Part shown: piece after piece, positions 1 through 8,473 of the stretch | Position numbering within the stretch: position 1 is the first letter of the stretch | Layout: the number at the start of each line of letters is the position of its first letter | Source: Lachnospiraceae bacterium | Lineage (GTDB): Bacteria; Bacillota; Clostridia; Lachnospirales; Lachnospiraceae | Direction: 5' to 3' | DNA length: 38,703 nucleotides | Assembly: GCA_015057085.1 (NCBI GenBank) | Contig: SVFB01000067.1 | Span: 1-38,703 of the forward strand | Notes under the pieces: model-generated | Seen by the model: the letters and a program-made list of their open reading frames with translations, nothing else | Databases searched by the model: none | Told to the model about the DNA's origin: nothing | Made by a program: the position numbers and the translations under genes

Positions 1-383
1 CCCTTCACTTTGCAAGAATATTTTGGTTTTCATATATGCAAAAGCTCGCATCCTGATAGACATGTGTCTTTTGAATGCCTGTACAATTTTGAAAAAAGTT
101 TTATGGTTGGCGGACACCAAAAACTGTCGTATATGTACTTCTCATCTAAAGGATCCCCGGGTGAATCGGAGTGAACTTAGTGAAATAAAAATGAGTTTGG
201 ATGTATATAGGCATGCGCCGCCACTTCATAAACCTTTTTCAAAATGGTTCATTCATCAAAAGACACATGTGTGATGCTCGCCTTTTGCATATTGAAAACC
301 TAAAATATTCGCAAAATTGTGAAGGGGGGTACCGGGTTTATGGGCTGAGGATGTTTATCATAATACAGACTGTGAATGGTAAC
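1..383. mobile_element. Large imperfect palindromic element, left end cut by the window
   Basis: Bases 1-120 are an imperfect inverted repeat of about 205-318: read as reverse complement, the right arm shares many ordered blocks with the left arm (the cccttcac start, gaatatttt, ggttttca, atatgcaaaag, acatgtgtctttt, attttgaaaaa, tggcgg). The right end (319-383) finishes with ctgtgaatggtaac at 370-383, the same 14-bp terminus as the MITE at 8273-8381, and its last 65 bases match that MITE with two differences. The reverse complement of 1-39 is identical to 8286-8324. The left terminus should therefore lie about 65 bases before the window, giving a full element near 450 bp. No convincing protein is encoded. 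It is a non-autonomous, MITE-like or hairpin-RNA-like element. The centre around 150-180 shows little symmetry. Confidence 0.75.
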
Positions 384-402
384 TTTGTTTGAAAATTAGT
401 AC

Positions 403-431
403 TAGCCAAGTATCATATAATGTGATATAAT
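403..431 (+). promoter_or_regulatory. Probable sigma-A promoter of tig
   Basis: A TAGCCA -35-like hexamer at 403-408 is followed after 17 bases by a perfect TATAAT at 426-431. A second TATAAT at 416-421 has no good -35. It lies 20 bases after the right end of the palindromic element and gives a leader of roughly 55 bases before tig. Inference from consensus only. Confidence 0.5.
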
Positions 432-494
432 GCCTTGGAATGCGCGGGTGAACTGTGCCCATAAGCAAAGATATATAGATAGGAGAATCAGAAA

Positions 495-1829
495 ATGAGC
501 GTTAAGGTTGAAAATCTTGAGCACAACATGGCGAAGCTTACGATTGAAGTTTCTGCAGAGGAATTAGAGAAAGCGTTAGACTATTCTTATAAGAGACAAA
601 AGAACCAAATCAGCGTTCCTGGATTCCGTAAGGGAAAAGTTCCGAGAGCAATGGTAGAGAAGATGTATGGTGCAGCAGTCTTTTATGAGGATGCAGCAAA
701 TAAATTAATGCAGGACAATTATCCTGCAGCAGTAGATGAGAGCGGTCTTGATATTGTATCTCGTCCTACTGTTGATGTAACACAGATCGAAAAGGGTAAG
801 CCTTTCATCTTTACTGCAGAAGTTGCAGTTCGTCCGGAAGTAACCCTTGGAAAATATATGGGTGTAACAGTTACAAAGGCAGATACAACTGTATCTGACG
901 AAGAAGTTGCTGAAGCACTTGAGCAGGAGCGCAACAACAACGCTCGTACCATCACTGTAACAGATCGCGCTGCACAGATGGGTGACACCGCTGTCATCGA
1001 CTTCGAAGGATTTGTTGATGGTGTTGCATTCGAAGGCGGAAAGGGTGAGAATCATTCATTAGAGCTTGGTTCACACAGCTTTATCGATACTTTCGAAGAT
1101 CAGATCGTAGGAAAGAATGTCGGAGATGAATTTGATGTTAATGTAACTTTCCCGGAGCAGTATCAGGCAGCTGATTTAGCAGGAAAGCCTGCTACATTCA
1201 AGGTTAAGGTAAATGAAATCAAGGCAAAGGAACTTCCTGAGTTAAATGATGAATTTGCATCTGATGTTTCTGAATTTGAAACCCTTGAAGAGTACAAGGC
1301 TGATGTTAAGACAAAGCTTGAGAATAATAAAAAGAATAGCGTAAGAAAAGATCAGGAAGACGAAGCAATCCAGAAGATCATCGACAAGTCAAAGATGGAT
1401 ATTCCGGAAGCTATGATCGAGACTCAGTGTGAGTCTATGGTAGATGAGTTCGCTCAGCGTCTTGCACAGAGTGGTCTTTCTCTTGAGCAGTATATGCAGT
1501 TCTCCGGACAGACTATGGAGCAGTTCAAAGAGCAGGTTCGTCCGGAAGCGGTAACTCGTATCCAGAGTTCTCTTGTATTAGAGCAGATTGCAAAGGAAGA
1601 GAATATCGAAGTAACCGAAGCTGATGTAGATGCAGAAATCGAAAAGATGGCAACTATGTACGGTATGGAAGTAGACAAGTTAAAGGAATACATGGGAGAT
1701 GCCGAGAAGGAATCCATGAAGAAAGAAATTGCACTGTCCAAGGCTGCTGACCTGATCATGGAGAATGTTAAGGAACGCGCAAAGCCGAAGAAGAAAGCTG
1801 CAGATGCAGAGGAGTCAACTGAAGAATAA
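495..1829 (+). CDS. tig: Trigger factor, ribosome-bound chaperone
   Basis: Trigger factor binds the large ribosomal subunit near the exit tunnel and shields nascent chains; it also carries a peptidyl-prolyl isomerase domain. The 444-residue product has the expected layout: an N-terminal ribosome-binding domain with the signature GFRKGKVPR at residues 43-51, a central FKBP-like PPIase domain (about 160-250, containing the GDTAVIDFEGFVDG stretch), and a long helical C-terminal chaperone domain ending in a Lys-rich then acidic tail. Length is normal for the family. The start is set by an AGGAG just upstream (481-485). It heads the conserved tig-clpP-clpX-lon neighbourhood but has its own promoter and a terminator after it. 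No oddities seen. Confidence 0.97.
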   Translation: MSVKVENLEHNMAKLTIEVSAEELEKALDYSYKRQKNQISVPGFRKGKVPRAMVEKMYGAAVFYEDAANKLMQDNYPAAVDESGLDIVSRPTVDVTQIEKGKPFIFTAEVAVRPEVTLGKYMGVTVTKADTTVSDEEVAEALEQERNNNARTITVTDRAAQMGDTAVIDFEGFVDGVAFEGGKGENHSLELGSHSFIDTFEDQIVGKNVGDEFDVNVTFPEQYQAADLAGKPATFKVKVNEIKAKELPELNDEFASDVSEFETLEEYKADVKTKLENNKKNSVRKDQEDEAIQKIIDKSKMDIPEAMIETQCESMVDEFAQRLAQSGLSLEQYMQFSGQTMEQFKEQVRPEAVTRIQSSLVLEQIAKEENIEVTEADVDAEIEKMATMYGMEVDKLKEYMGDAEKESMKKEIALSKAADLIMENVKERAKPKKKAADAEESTEE

Positions 1830-1855
1830 TCTTTCGGATATGAACAGATCTTATA

Positions 1856-1895
1856 GACTGGCGCAGATTATCTGTGCCGGTCTTTATCTGATTTT
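1856..1895 (+). terminator. Rho-independent terminator after tig
   Basis: An 11-bp stem (gactggcgcag / ctgtgccggtc, two G-T wobbles) at 1856-1882 is followed by a moderately T-rich run. An outer cagat/atctg pairing lengthens the stem. Confidence 0.7.
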
Positions 1896-1946
1896 ATGGG
1901 CATGAAAAATAAACGAAAATTTTTAAAAATTTTAACGAACAGTTTA

Positions 1947-1975
1947 TTTTCATTGTATCCAATTCGATATATAAT
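1947..1975 (+). promoter_or_regulatory. Probable promoter of clpP-clpX
   Basis: TTTTCA at 1947-1952, a 17-base spacer and a perfect TATAAT at 1970-1975 lie 33 bases before the clpP start, in AT-rich DNA downstream of the tig terminator. No CtsR-like direct heptad repeat was recognised near it. Confidence 0.55.
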
Positions 1976-2008
1976 AATATGTAATGTAAGTAGTAGGAGG
2001 TAAATGAA

Positions 2009-2593
2009 ATGAGTTTAGTCCCTTATATCGTTGAACAGACCGGTCGTGGTGAGAGAAGCTATGACATTTATTCGCGTCTGTTAAAAGATCGTATCATCTT
2101 CCTTGGGGAAGAAGTAAATGAGACAACTGCCAGCCTTGTAGTTGCGCAGTTATTATTCCTTGAATCAGAGGATCCTGGAAAGGATATTCATCTTTATATC
2201 AATTCACCGGGTGGTATGGTAACCGCAGGAATGGCAATCTATGATACAATGCAATATATCAAGTGTGATGTATCTACAATTTGTATCGGACTTGCAGCAT
2301 CTATGGGTGCATTCCTTTTGGCCGGTGGCGCAAAGGGTAAGCGTTTTGCACTTCCAAATGCTGAGATTATGATTCATCAGCCAAGCGGTGGAGCAAAAGG
2401 TCAGGCAACTGAAATCGAAATCGCAGCAGAGAATATCTTAAAAACCAAAAAGCGTTTAAATGAAATCCTTGCTGAGAATACAGGTAAGCCTTATGAGACA
2501 GTAGCAGCCGACACAGAGCGCGATCATTATATGAGTGCTCAGGAAGCATTGGAATACGGTTTGGTAGATCAGGTAATCACCAGCCGCGCATAG
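2009..2593 (+). CDS. clpP: ATP-dependent Clp protease proteolytic subunit
   Basis: ClpP forms the barrel-shaped serine peptidase chamber that degrades substrates fed by ClpX or other Clp ATPases in the cytoplasm. The 194-residue protein has the complete catalytic triad at family positions: Ser98 in AASMGAF, His123 in IMIHQPSGG, and Asp172 in ERDHYM. Length is standard. An AGGAGG at about 1995-2000 with a good spacing fixes the ATG. clpX starts only 8 bases after the stop, so the two are co-transcribed and probably translated in stoichiometric balance. Nothing unusual is visible. Confidence 0.98.
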   Translation: MSLVPYIVEQTGRGERSYDIYSRLLKDRIIFLGEEVNETTASLVVAQLLFLESEDPGKDIHLYINSPGGMVTAGMAIYDTMQYIKCDVSTICIGLAASMGAFLLAGGAKGKRFALPNAEIMIHQPSGGAKGQATEIEIAAENILKTKKRLNEILAENTGKPYETVAADTERDHYMSAQEALEYGLVDQVITSRA

Positions 2594-2601
2594 GAGAAAA
2601 T

Positions 2602-3918
2602 ATGGCAGGAAAGAAAAATGATGAGGAACTTGTATTTTGTTCCTTCTGTGGAAAAAATCAGCATCAGGTAGGACGCATGATTTCCGGACCGGGCGGAGCT
2701 TTCATTTGCGATGAGTGTATTGATATTTGCAATGAAATCATCGAAGAAGAAATGGGTGGCTTCAAGCCGGAAGATGATAAGGACAAATCAGGCGAGATTA
2801 ACCTGTTAAAGCCGGAAGCGCTAAAGGCATTTCTGGATGACTTTGTCATTGGTCAGGATCAGGCAAAGAAGGTTTTATCTGTTGCAGTATACAATCACTA
2901 TAAGCGAGTGCTCGCAGGACCAAGTACAGATGTGGAACTTCAAAAGAGTAACATCCTGATGCTCGGACCAACCGGTTCAGGTAAGACACTTCTTGCACAA
3001 ACTTTAGCAAGAGTATTGAATGTTCCGTTTGCAATCGCAGATGCAACCACTTTAACCGAGGCCGGATATGTGGGTGAAGATGTTGAAAATATTCTTCTTA
3101 AACTGATTCAGGCAGCGGATTATGATGTGGAACGCGCAGAGCATGGTATTGTCTATATCGATGAAATCGATAAGATTACAAAGAAATCCGAGAACGTATC
3201 CATCACCAGAGATGTATCAGGAGAAGGCGTTCAGCAGGCACTTCTTAAAATCTTAGAGGGAACTATGGCTTCCGTACCTCCTCAGGGTGGTCGTAAGCAT
3301 CCTCAGCAGGAATTGATTCCAATCGATACAACCAATATCTTATTCATCTGTGGCGGAGCTTTCGATGGCTTAGAGAAGATTATTGAGAAACGTATGGATC
3401 AAAAGTCCATCGGTTTTATGGGCGAAGTCAAGGTGAAGGACGAGATGAATGTGGGCGAGGCTTTCAAGCATGCGCTTCCTCAGGATTTCGTTAAATTTGG
3501 TTTGATTCCGGAATTCATCGGTCGTGTGCCGATTACAGTTTCATTGGATGCCCTGGATCGAGATGCCCTGGTAAGAATTCTTCGTGAGCCGAAGAACTCA
3601 CTGGTAAAGCAGTACACCAAGCTGTTTGAATTAGACGGCGTTGGATTGGAATTTACAGATGATGCCATCTATGCAATCGCAGATAAGGCATTGGAGAGAA
3701 AGACCGGAGCACGTGGACTTCGAGCAATCATGGAAGGTGTTATGCTTGACCTGATGTATCGGATTCCATCCGACGAATCCATTTCACATGTGGAAATTAC
3801 TGCGGATACAGTGGAAGAAAACCTTAAGATTGAAGGCGATAAAACGGAAGAAATTCCTTCCATCGAGGATCATGAGTCTGAATCTAAAAAAGGAAAATCT
3901 TCTAAGGCAGCCTCATAG
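2602..3918 (+). CDS. clpX: ATP-dependent Clp protease ATP-binding subunit ClpX
   Basis: ClpX is the AAA+ unfoldase that recognises tagged substrates and threads them into ClpP. The 438-residue protein has the N-terminal zinc-binding domain with Cys13, Cys16, Cys36 and Cys39, Walker A GPTGSGKT at 122-129, a Walker B region VYIDEIDKI, the conserved [14 protein letters not shown] segment, and an IGF-type loop (KSIGFMG) for docking on ClpP. The C-terminal tail is Ser/Lys-rich and variable. RBS AGGAG lies in the short gap after clpP. A strong terminator closes the clpP-clpX unit. Confidence 0.98.
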   Translation: MAGKKNDEELVFCSFCGKNQHQVGRMISGPGGAFICDECIDICNEIIEEEMGGFKPEDDKDKSGEINLLKPEALKAFLDDFVIGQDQAKKVLSVAVYNHYKRVLAGPSTDVELQKSNILMLGPTGSGKTLLAQTLARVLNVPFAIADATTLTEAGYVGEDVENILLKLIQAADYDVERAEHGIVYIDEIDKITKKSENVSITRDVSGEGVQQALLKILEGTMASVPPQGGRKHPQQELIPIDTTNILFICGGAFDGLEKIIEKRMDQKSIGFMGEVKVKDEMNVGEAFKHALPQDFVKFGLIPEFIGRVPITVSLDALDRDALVRILREPKNSLVKQYTKLFELDGVGLEFTDDAIYAIADKALERKTGARGLRAIMEGVMLDLMYRIPSDESISHVEITADTVEENLKIEGDKTEEIPSIEDHESESKKGKSSKAAS

Positions 3919-3931
3919 ATGATATCAATAT

Positions 3932-3977
3932 GACTCGCAAAGTGTTTTGTTACAAAAGCGCAATGCGAGTCTTTTTT
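3932..3977 (+). terminator. Terminator after clpX
   Basis: Perfect outer stem gactcgca / tgcgagtc (3932-3939 and 3964-3971), with further inner pairing of gtgttttgt with acaaaagcgc, followed by six T residues at 3972-3977. It lies only 17 bases before lon. Confidence 0.9.
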
Positions 3978-3994
3978 GAATAGTAAGGTAGAGT

Positions 3995-6340
3995 ATGATT
4001 ATGGAAAAAACAAAAGAAATGATGACACTTCCCACGGTAGCGCTTCGCGGTATGACAATTTTGCCGGGAATGATTGCACATTTTGATATTTCAAGGGAAC
4101 GCTCTTTGCGTGCTGTGGAAGTGGCAATGGAAAACAGTCGCAGGATCTTTATTGTGACACAGATGGATCCGGATGTGGAAAATCCGACGGTGCAGGATTT
4201 GTATACGGTTGGTTTATATGCTGAAGTCAAGCAAGTCATCCGCATGCAGAATAATGTCGTCCGTGTCTTAATTAATGGCCTTGAGCGCGCGAGCATATTT
4301 GCTTTTACAGGAAATCCGGATTTCTTAGAGGCAAAGATTCTGTTAGAAGAAGACTATATGGAAGAGGATCTCCCAAAAGAGGCCCAGCTTGCTATGGTAG
4401 AAAGCATTCAGGAAACCTTTATGAAGTATGCTGATACCAATCACAGAGTAGGACAGGAGCGCAAACGCAGAGTCAAGGAAATCAGCGATTTATCGCAGTT
4501 GATTGACTATATCGGTAACTCTCTTCCTGTGGATTTTCCGGAGAAGCAAAAGATTCTCGAGGCAATTTCTTTGACAGCACGTTATGAGGCACTTTTGACA
4601 CTCCTGTTTCAGGAAACAGAAGTAAGCGCCTACAAAGAGGAGTTTCAAAAGAAGGTCAAAGAGCGCGTGGACAAGCATCAAAAGGAATATGTGCTCAGAG
4701 AGCAGATGGCGCAGATTCGTGAGGAACTTGGCACCAATGACGGAGAGTCCGAAATTGATGAGTATCGCGAGAAAACAGAAAATCTTCAAGCTTCTGAAGA
4801 AGTGAAAGCACGACTTCGAAAAGAAATCAAACGTTTGGAGAGTTTGAATGATAATTCTTCTGAAAGTGCGGTTTCGCGAGGATATATTGAAACATTGCTG
4901 GAACTTCCTTGGGATGCAGCAACTGTGGATCGAAAGGATTTAAAATACGCCCAGGATATTCTTGAAGAGGACCATTATGGATTAAAGGATGTCAAAGAGC
5001 GTGTGTTAGAATTCTTGGCAGTGCGCAATCTAACATCAAAGGGAGATGCACCGATTATCTGTCTTGTGGGACCGCCGGGATGCGGTAAGACATCGATTGC
5101 GCATTCCATTGCGCGGGCAGTGGGAAAGGAATATGTGCGCATCAGTCTTGGCGGCGTGCATGATGAGGCAGAAATCCGTGGTCATCGAAAGACTTATGTC
5201 GGAGCGATGCCGGGACGTATCATCGAAGGCCTCAAGCAGGCAAAGGTGAAAAATCCGTTGATGCTTTTGGATGAGATCGATAAGGTTTCCTCTGATCATA
5301 GAGGCGATGTATCTGCTGCGCTGCTTGAAGTCCTGGATTCTGAACAAAATTCCAGATTTAGAGACCATTATGTGGAATTGACTGTGGATTTGTCGGATGT
5401 TTTGTTTATTGCTACTGCCAATGATCGAAACAGCATTCCAAGACCGCTTTGGGATCGTATGGAAATCATAGAAATCCCAGGATATACTGCAAATGAGAAA
5501 TTCCATATCGGACGCAATTATCTGGTGGGAAAGCAACTTGAGAAAAACGGTTTGAATGCAAAGCAGTTAACCTTTAACGATAAGGCACTTAAAGATATTA
5601 TTTCCGGATATACCAGGGAAGCCGGCGTGCGAGAATTGGAGCGTAAAATCGGTTCTGTCTGCAGAAAGGCTGCCAGAAAGGTTTATGAAGGAGATTCCAA
5701 GAAAATCACCATCACCGGAGCAAATTTAAAGGAATATTTAGGACCGGTAAAATTTTTGCCGGAGAAAAAGAATAAAAAGGCAGAAATCGGCATTGTACGT
5801 GGCTTGGCATGGACGGCTGTCGGCGGTGTGACTTTGGAAGTGGAAGTCAATGTGCTTCCGGGAAAAGGCAATTTGCTTTTGACAGGTAAACTAGGAGATG
5901 TAATGAAAGAATCCGCACAGACTGCTTTGTCTTATGTGCGCTCCATTGCACCGAAGTATCATATTCAGGCTGACTTTTTCGAATGTCATGATATTCATAT
6001 TCATATTCCGGAAGGTGCCACACCGAAGGACGGTCCGTCGGCCGGTGTTACATTGACCTGTGCGTTGCTTTCCGCAATCACAGAAATTCCTGTGCGAAGC
6101 GATATCGCAATGACAGGAGAGGTGACTTTGCGTGGCCGCGTGTTGCCAATCGGCGGATTAAAAGAAAAACTGCTTGCTGCAAATATGGCCGGAATGAAAA
6201 CAGTATGCATTCCGAAAGAAAACAATCGTAATCTCGAAGAGATTGACGAGGAAATCACCGAAGGACTTGAAATCATCCTGACAGAGCATGTATCAGAAAA
6301 TATTGACCTTGCCTTTGTGAAAACGAAGACCAAAAAATAA
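3995..6340 (+). CDS. lon: Lon protease, ATP-dependent serine protease
   Basis: Lon degrades misfolded and regulatory proteins in the cytoplasm. The 781-residue protein has the N-terminal LON substrate-binding domain (about 10-200), a coiled-coil linker, an AAA+ module with Walker A GPPGCGKT and Walker B LMLLDEIDK, and the C-terminal protease domain with the Ser-Lys dyad: Ser682 in DGPSAGVT and Lys725 in GGLKEKLL. The 43-residue spacing equals that of E. coli Ser679/Lys722. Two ATGs are possible, 3995 and 4001; AAGGTAG upstream favours either. The gene sits right behind the clpX terminator with no clear promoter of its own, so read-through or a promoter hidden in the hairpin region is likely. 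Confidence 0.97.
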   Translation: MIMEKTKEMMTLPTVALRGMTILPGMIAHFDISRERSLRAVEVAMENSRRIFIVTQMDPDVENPTVQDLYTVGLYAEVKQVIRMQNNVVRVLINGLERASIFAFTGNPDFLEAKILLEEDYMEEDLPKEAQLAMVESIQETFMKYADTNHRVGQERKRRVKEISDLSQLIDYIGNSLPVDFPEKQKILEAISLTARYEALLTLLFQETEVSAYKEEFQKKVKERVDKHQKEYVLREQMAQIREELGTNDGESEIDEYREKTENLQASEEVKARLRKEIKRLESLNDNSSESAVSRGYIETLLELPWDAATVDRKDLKYAQDILEEDHYGLKDVKERVLEFLAVRNLTSKGDAPIICLVGPPGCGKTSIAHSIARAVGKEYVRISLGGVHDEAEIRGHRKTYVGAMPGRIIEGLKQAKVKNPLMLLDEIDKVSSDHRGDVSAALLEVLDSEQNSRFRDHYVELTVDLSDVLFIATANDRNSIPRPLWDRMEIIEIPGYTANEKFHIGRNYLVGKQLEKNGLNAKQLTFNDKALKDIISGYTREAGVRELERKIGSVCRKAARKVYEGDSKKITITGANLKEYLGPVKFLPEKKNKKAEIGIVRGLAWTAVGGVTLEVEVNVLPGKGNLLLTGKLGDVMKESAQTALSYVRSIAPKYHIQADFFECHDIHIHIPEGATPKDGPSAGVTLTCALLSAITEIPVRSDIAMTGEVTLRGRVLPIGGLKEKLLAANMAGMKTVCIPKENNRNLEEIDEEITEGLEIILTEHVSENIDLAFVKTKTKK

Positions 6341-6350
6341 AGGAGATATT

Positions 6351-7685
6351 ATGTGGGCGAATGAAAGCGTGTTTTATCAAATTTATCCGCTGGGATTTTG
6401 TGGGGCTCCATTTGAAAATGATGGAGTTTTGACCAATCGTATTGCAAAAGTAATCGAATGGATTCCACATCTTAAAAAGCTTGGTGTGAATGCAATTTAT
6501 TTTTCACCGATTTTTGAGTCGGATACCCATGGATATAATACAAGAGATTATACCAAAATCGATACCAGACTTGGCACAAATGCAGATTTTAAAGCAGTCT
6601 GTGATGCGCTTCATGCAGCAGGAATCAGAGTGGTTTTGGACGGCGTCTTTAATCATGTAGGCAGAGGCTTCTTTGCCTTTGAAGATGTGAGACAAAACCG
6701 TGAGAATTCAAAGTATCTCGGCTGGTTTCACCGCATCGATTTCGGCGGAAATACCGAATACAATGATGGATTTTGGTATGAGGGCTGGGAAGGCTACAAC
6801 AATATGGTGAAGCTGAATCTGCAAAATGAGGAAGTGGTTTCCTATCTCCTTTCTGCAGTGCAGGGCTGGATCGAAGAATTTGATATCGACGGTCTGCGTC
6901 TGGATGTAGCCTATAGTCTCAATCATGATTTTATACGCCGTTTGCGCAGTCACTGCGATGGTTTAAAGGATGACTTCTTTTTGGTAGGAGAAATGCTTCA
7001 TGGTGATTATAATCAGTTGACCGGAGAGGGCATGCTTCATTCCGTAACGAATTATGAGTGCTACAAGGGATTATATTCCAGCTTTAATTCGATGAATATG
7101 TTTGAAATCAATCATTCCCTGTTGCGACAGTTTGGCCCGGAACAATGGACCTTGTACAAAGGGAAGCATCTGCTTTGCTTCGCGGATAATCATGATGTGG
7201 AGCGAGTGGCAAGTATTCTAAACAATGAGCATCATCTGAAGCCGCTTTATACAATTTTATTTGGAATGCCGGGAATTCCATGTATATATTACGGAAGTGA
7301 GTGGGGAATCAAAGGCCAAAAAGGAAATGATGACAAAGACATTCGCCCTTGTTTAAATGCTCCGGAATGGAATGATTTGACAGATCATATAGCAAAACTT
7401 GCAAGTGTAAAGCGCAAATCAAAGGCACTCAATTACGGAGATTTTCATTCGATTGTATTGACAAATGGCGCTTGCGTATTTCTTCGCCGTTTTGAAGACG
7501 AATGTGTCTATGTATGTGTCAATGCGACAGACCAGTCTTTTTGGGCAGGATTAGATGCAGGTTGTGGGGCGCTTACAAATCTATTGACAAATGAGGAAAT
7601 CACATGGGCCGGAGGTTTCGAGATGGAACCTTACGGATGCTATGTACTTAGCAATATCAGAGGAAAGGACCGGGGTTGTGAGTAA
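6351..7685 (+). CDS. Cytoplasmic GH13 alpha-amylase family glycosidase
   Basis: This 444-residue GH13 enzyme should act on alpha-1,4 (or related) glucans or maltodextrins inside the cell, since no signal peptide is seen. Conserved regions are clear: DGVFNHVG (97-104), GLRLD with the nucleophile Asp185, VGEMLHG with the acid/base Glu214, and ADNHD with the transition-state stabilising Asp282. The compact size and absent carbohydrate-binding modules fit neopullulanase or maltogenic/cyclomaltodextrinase-like intracellular enzymes; the exact specificity cannot be read. It lies 10 bases after lon with AGGAG, and its 3' end overlaps the next gene, suggesting lon-amylase-flavin reductase co-transcription. 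Confidence 0.9.
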   Translation: MWANESVFYQIYPLGFCGAPFENDGVLTNRIAKVIEWIPHLKKLGVNAIYFSPIFESDTHGYNTRDYTKIDTRLGTNADFKAVCDALHAAGIRVVLDGVFNHVGRGFFAFEDVRQNRENSKYLGWFHRIDFGGNTEYNDGFWYEGWEGYNNMVKLNLQNEEVVSYLLSAVQGWIEEFDIDGLRLDVAYSLNHDFIRRLRSHCDGLKDDFFLVGEMLHGDYNQLTGEGMLHSVTNYECYKGLYSSFNSMNMFEINHSLLRQFGPEQWTLYKGKHLLCFADNHDVERVASILNNEHHLKPLYTILFGMPGIPCIYYGSEWGIKGQKGNDDKDIRPCLNAPEWNDLTDHIAKLASVKRKSKALNYGDFHSIVLTNGACVFLRRFEDECVYVCVNATDQSFWAGLDAGCGALTNLLTNEEITWAGGFEMEPYGCYVLSNIRGKDRGCE

Positions 7686-8268
7686 GCAAGATTGGAAGCC
7701 GGGGAATATGCTATATCCATTGCCGGCGGTTATGGTAAGTGTGGCTGGGAAAGAAGAAGGCGATCCTGCAAATATTATCACGGTGGCCTGGGCCGGAACC
7801 ATTTGTACCAATCCGGCGATGGTTTCGATTTCTGTTCGCCCGAGCCGCTATTCGTATGATTTAATTAAGAAACATGGAGAGTTTGTCATCAATCTGACAA
7901 CGAAAGAGCTGGTGAAGGCTTGCGATATCTGTGGCGTAAAAAGCGGTCGCGATGTGGATAAGTTTAAGGAATGTAATCTCACACCTTGCGCACTTTCGCA
8001 TTGCAGCGCCCCTGCAATTGAGGAGAGCCCTGTCAATATCGGATGCCGCGTGAAGCAGGTCTTAGAATTGGGCAGTCATCACATGTTTATCTGCGAAGTG
8101 ACAGGTGTAACAGTGGATGAGCGCTATATGGACGAAACCGGAAAGTTTGAACTAAATGATGCAGAACTGGTGACATATTCCCACGGAGAATATTTTTCAC
8201 TGGGAGAAAAACTTGGCAGTTTTGGTTATTCCGTGCGCAAAAAGAAAAAGAAGAGTGGACGGAAGTAA
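7678..8268 (+). CDS. Flavin reductase family protein (FMN-binding)
   Basis: The product (196 residues) matches the flavin reductase-like FMN-binding family: it opens with KQDWKPGNMLYPLPAVMVS and has NIITVAWAGTICTNPAMVSISV and YSYDLIKKHGEFVINL, typical of clostridial members that reduce flavins or bind FMN for unknown reductions. The open frame extends back to 7591, but the GTG at 7678 is preferred because a GGAAAGGA lies just upstream and the family N-terminus starts there; it overlaps the amylase end by 8 bases. The C-terminus is a short Lys/Arg-rich tail. Its TAA stop lies inside the 8-bp target duplication of the following MITE. Physiological partner unknown. Confidence 0.88.
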   Translation: MSKQDWKPGNMLYPLPAVMVSVAGKEEGDPANIITVAWAGTICTNPAMVSISVRPSRYSYDLIKKHGEFVINLTTKELVKACDICGVKSGRDVDKFKECNLTPCALSHCSAPAIEESPVNIGCRVKQVLELGSHHMFICEVTGVTVDERYMDETGKFELNDAELVTYSHGEYFSLGEKLGSFGYSVRKKKKKSGRK

Positions 8269-8389
8269 AGAGGTTACCATTCACAGCATATATGAAAACC
8301 AAAATATTCTTGCAAAGTGAAGGGGGGTACCGGGGCTATGGGCTGAGGATGTTTATCATAATACAGACTGTGAATGGTAACGTAAAGAG
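8265..8389. mobile_element. 109-bp MITE with 14-bp TIRs and 8-bp target duplication
   Basis: The element spans 8273-8381. It starts with gttaccattcacag and ends with ctgtgaatggtaac, a perfect 14-bp inverted repeat. It is flanked by an 8-bp direct repeat gtaaagag at 8265-8272 and 8382-8389, the mark of transposition. Its inside equals the outer right arm of the palindromic element at 1-383 (63 of 65 terminal bases shared with 319-383; 39 of 39 bases identical to the reverse complement of 1-39). It encodes nothing credible. An 8-bp duplication is compatible with several IS families (for example IS66, IS256, ISL3 or IS1595 types); the partner transposase is not in the window. Confidence 0.9.
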
Positions 8390-8396
8390 AATCCTA

Positions 8397-8425
8397 TTGA
8401 CAAAAAAATATCAATATAGTACTAT
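8397..8425 (+). promoter_or_regulatory. Strong promoter of the crotonase gene
   Basis: Perfect TTGACA at 8397-8402, 17-base spacer, TACTAT at 8420-8425. It begins 15 bases after the MITE end, so the insertion lies immediately upstream of the promoter without breaking it. Confidence 0.8.
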
Positions 8426-8473
8426 ATTTATGTTGTTTTTGTTAAAAAATTATCAAATCAGGAGGGTTCTAAA

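Noticed and set aside
319-383. Possible riboswitch in the ggggggtaccggg region before tig
   Set aside because: The same block occurs in the MITE before crt and ends exactly at the transposon terminus, so a mobile element explains it better; it also lies upstream of the tig promoter.
23-392. Two overlapping small ORFs at the left edge
   Set aside because: They run through the palindromic arms, lack ribosome binding sites and share sequence with the non-coding MITE.
5036-5536. 166-residue open frame antisense to lon
   Set aside because: Shadow of the highly conserved lon ATPase region; no RBS or family motif.
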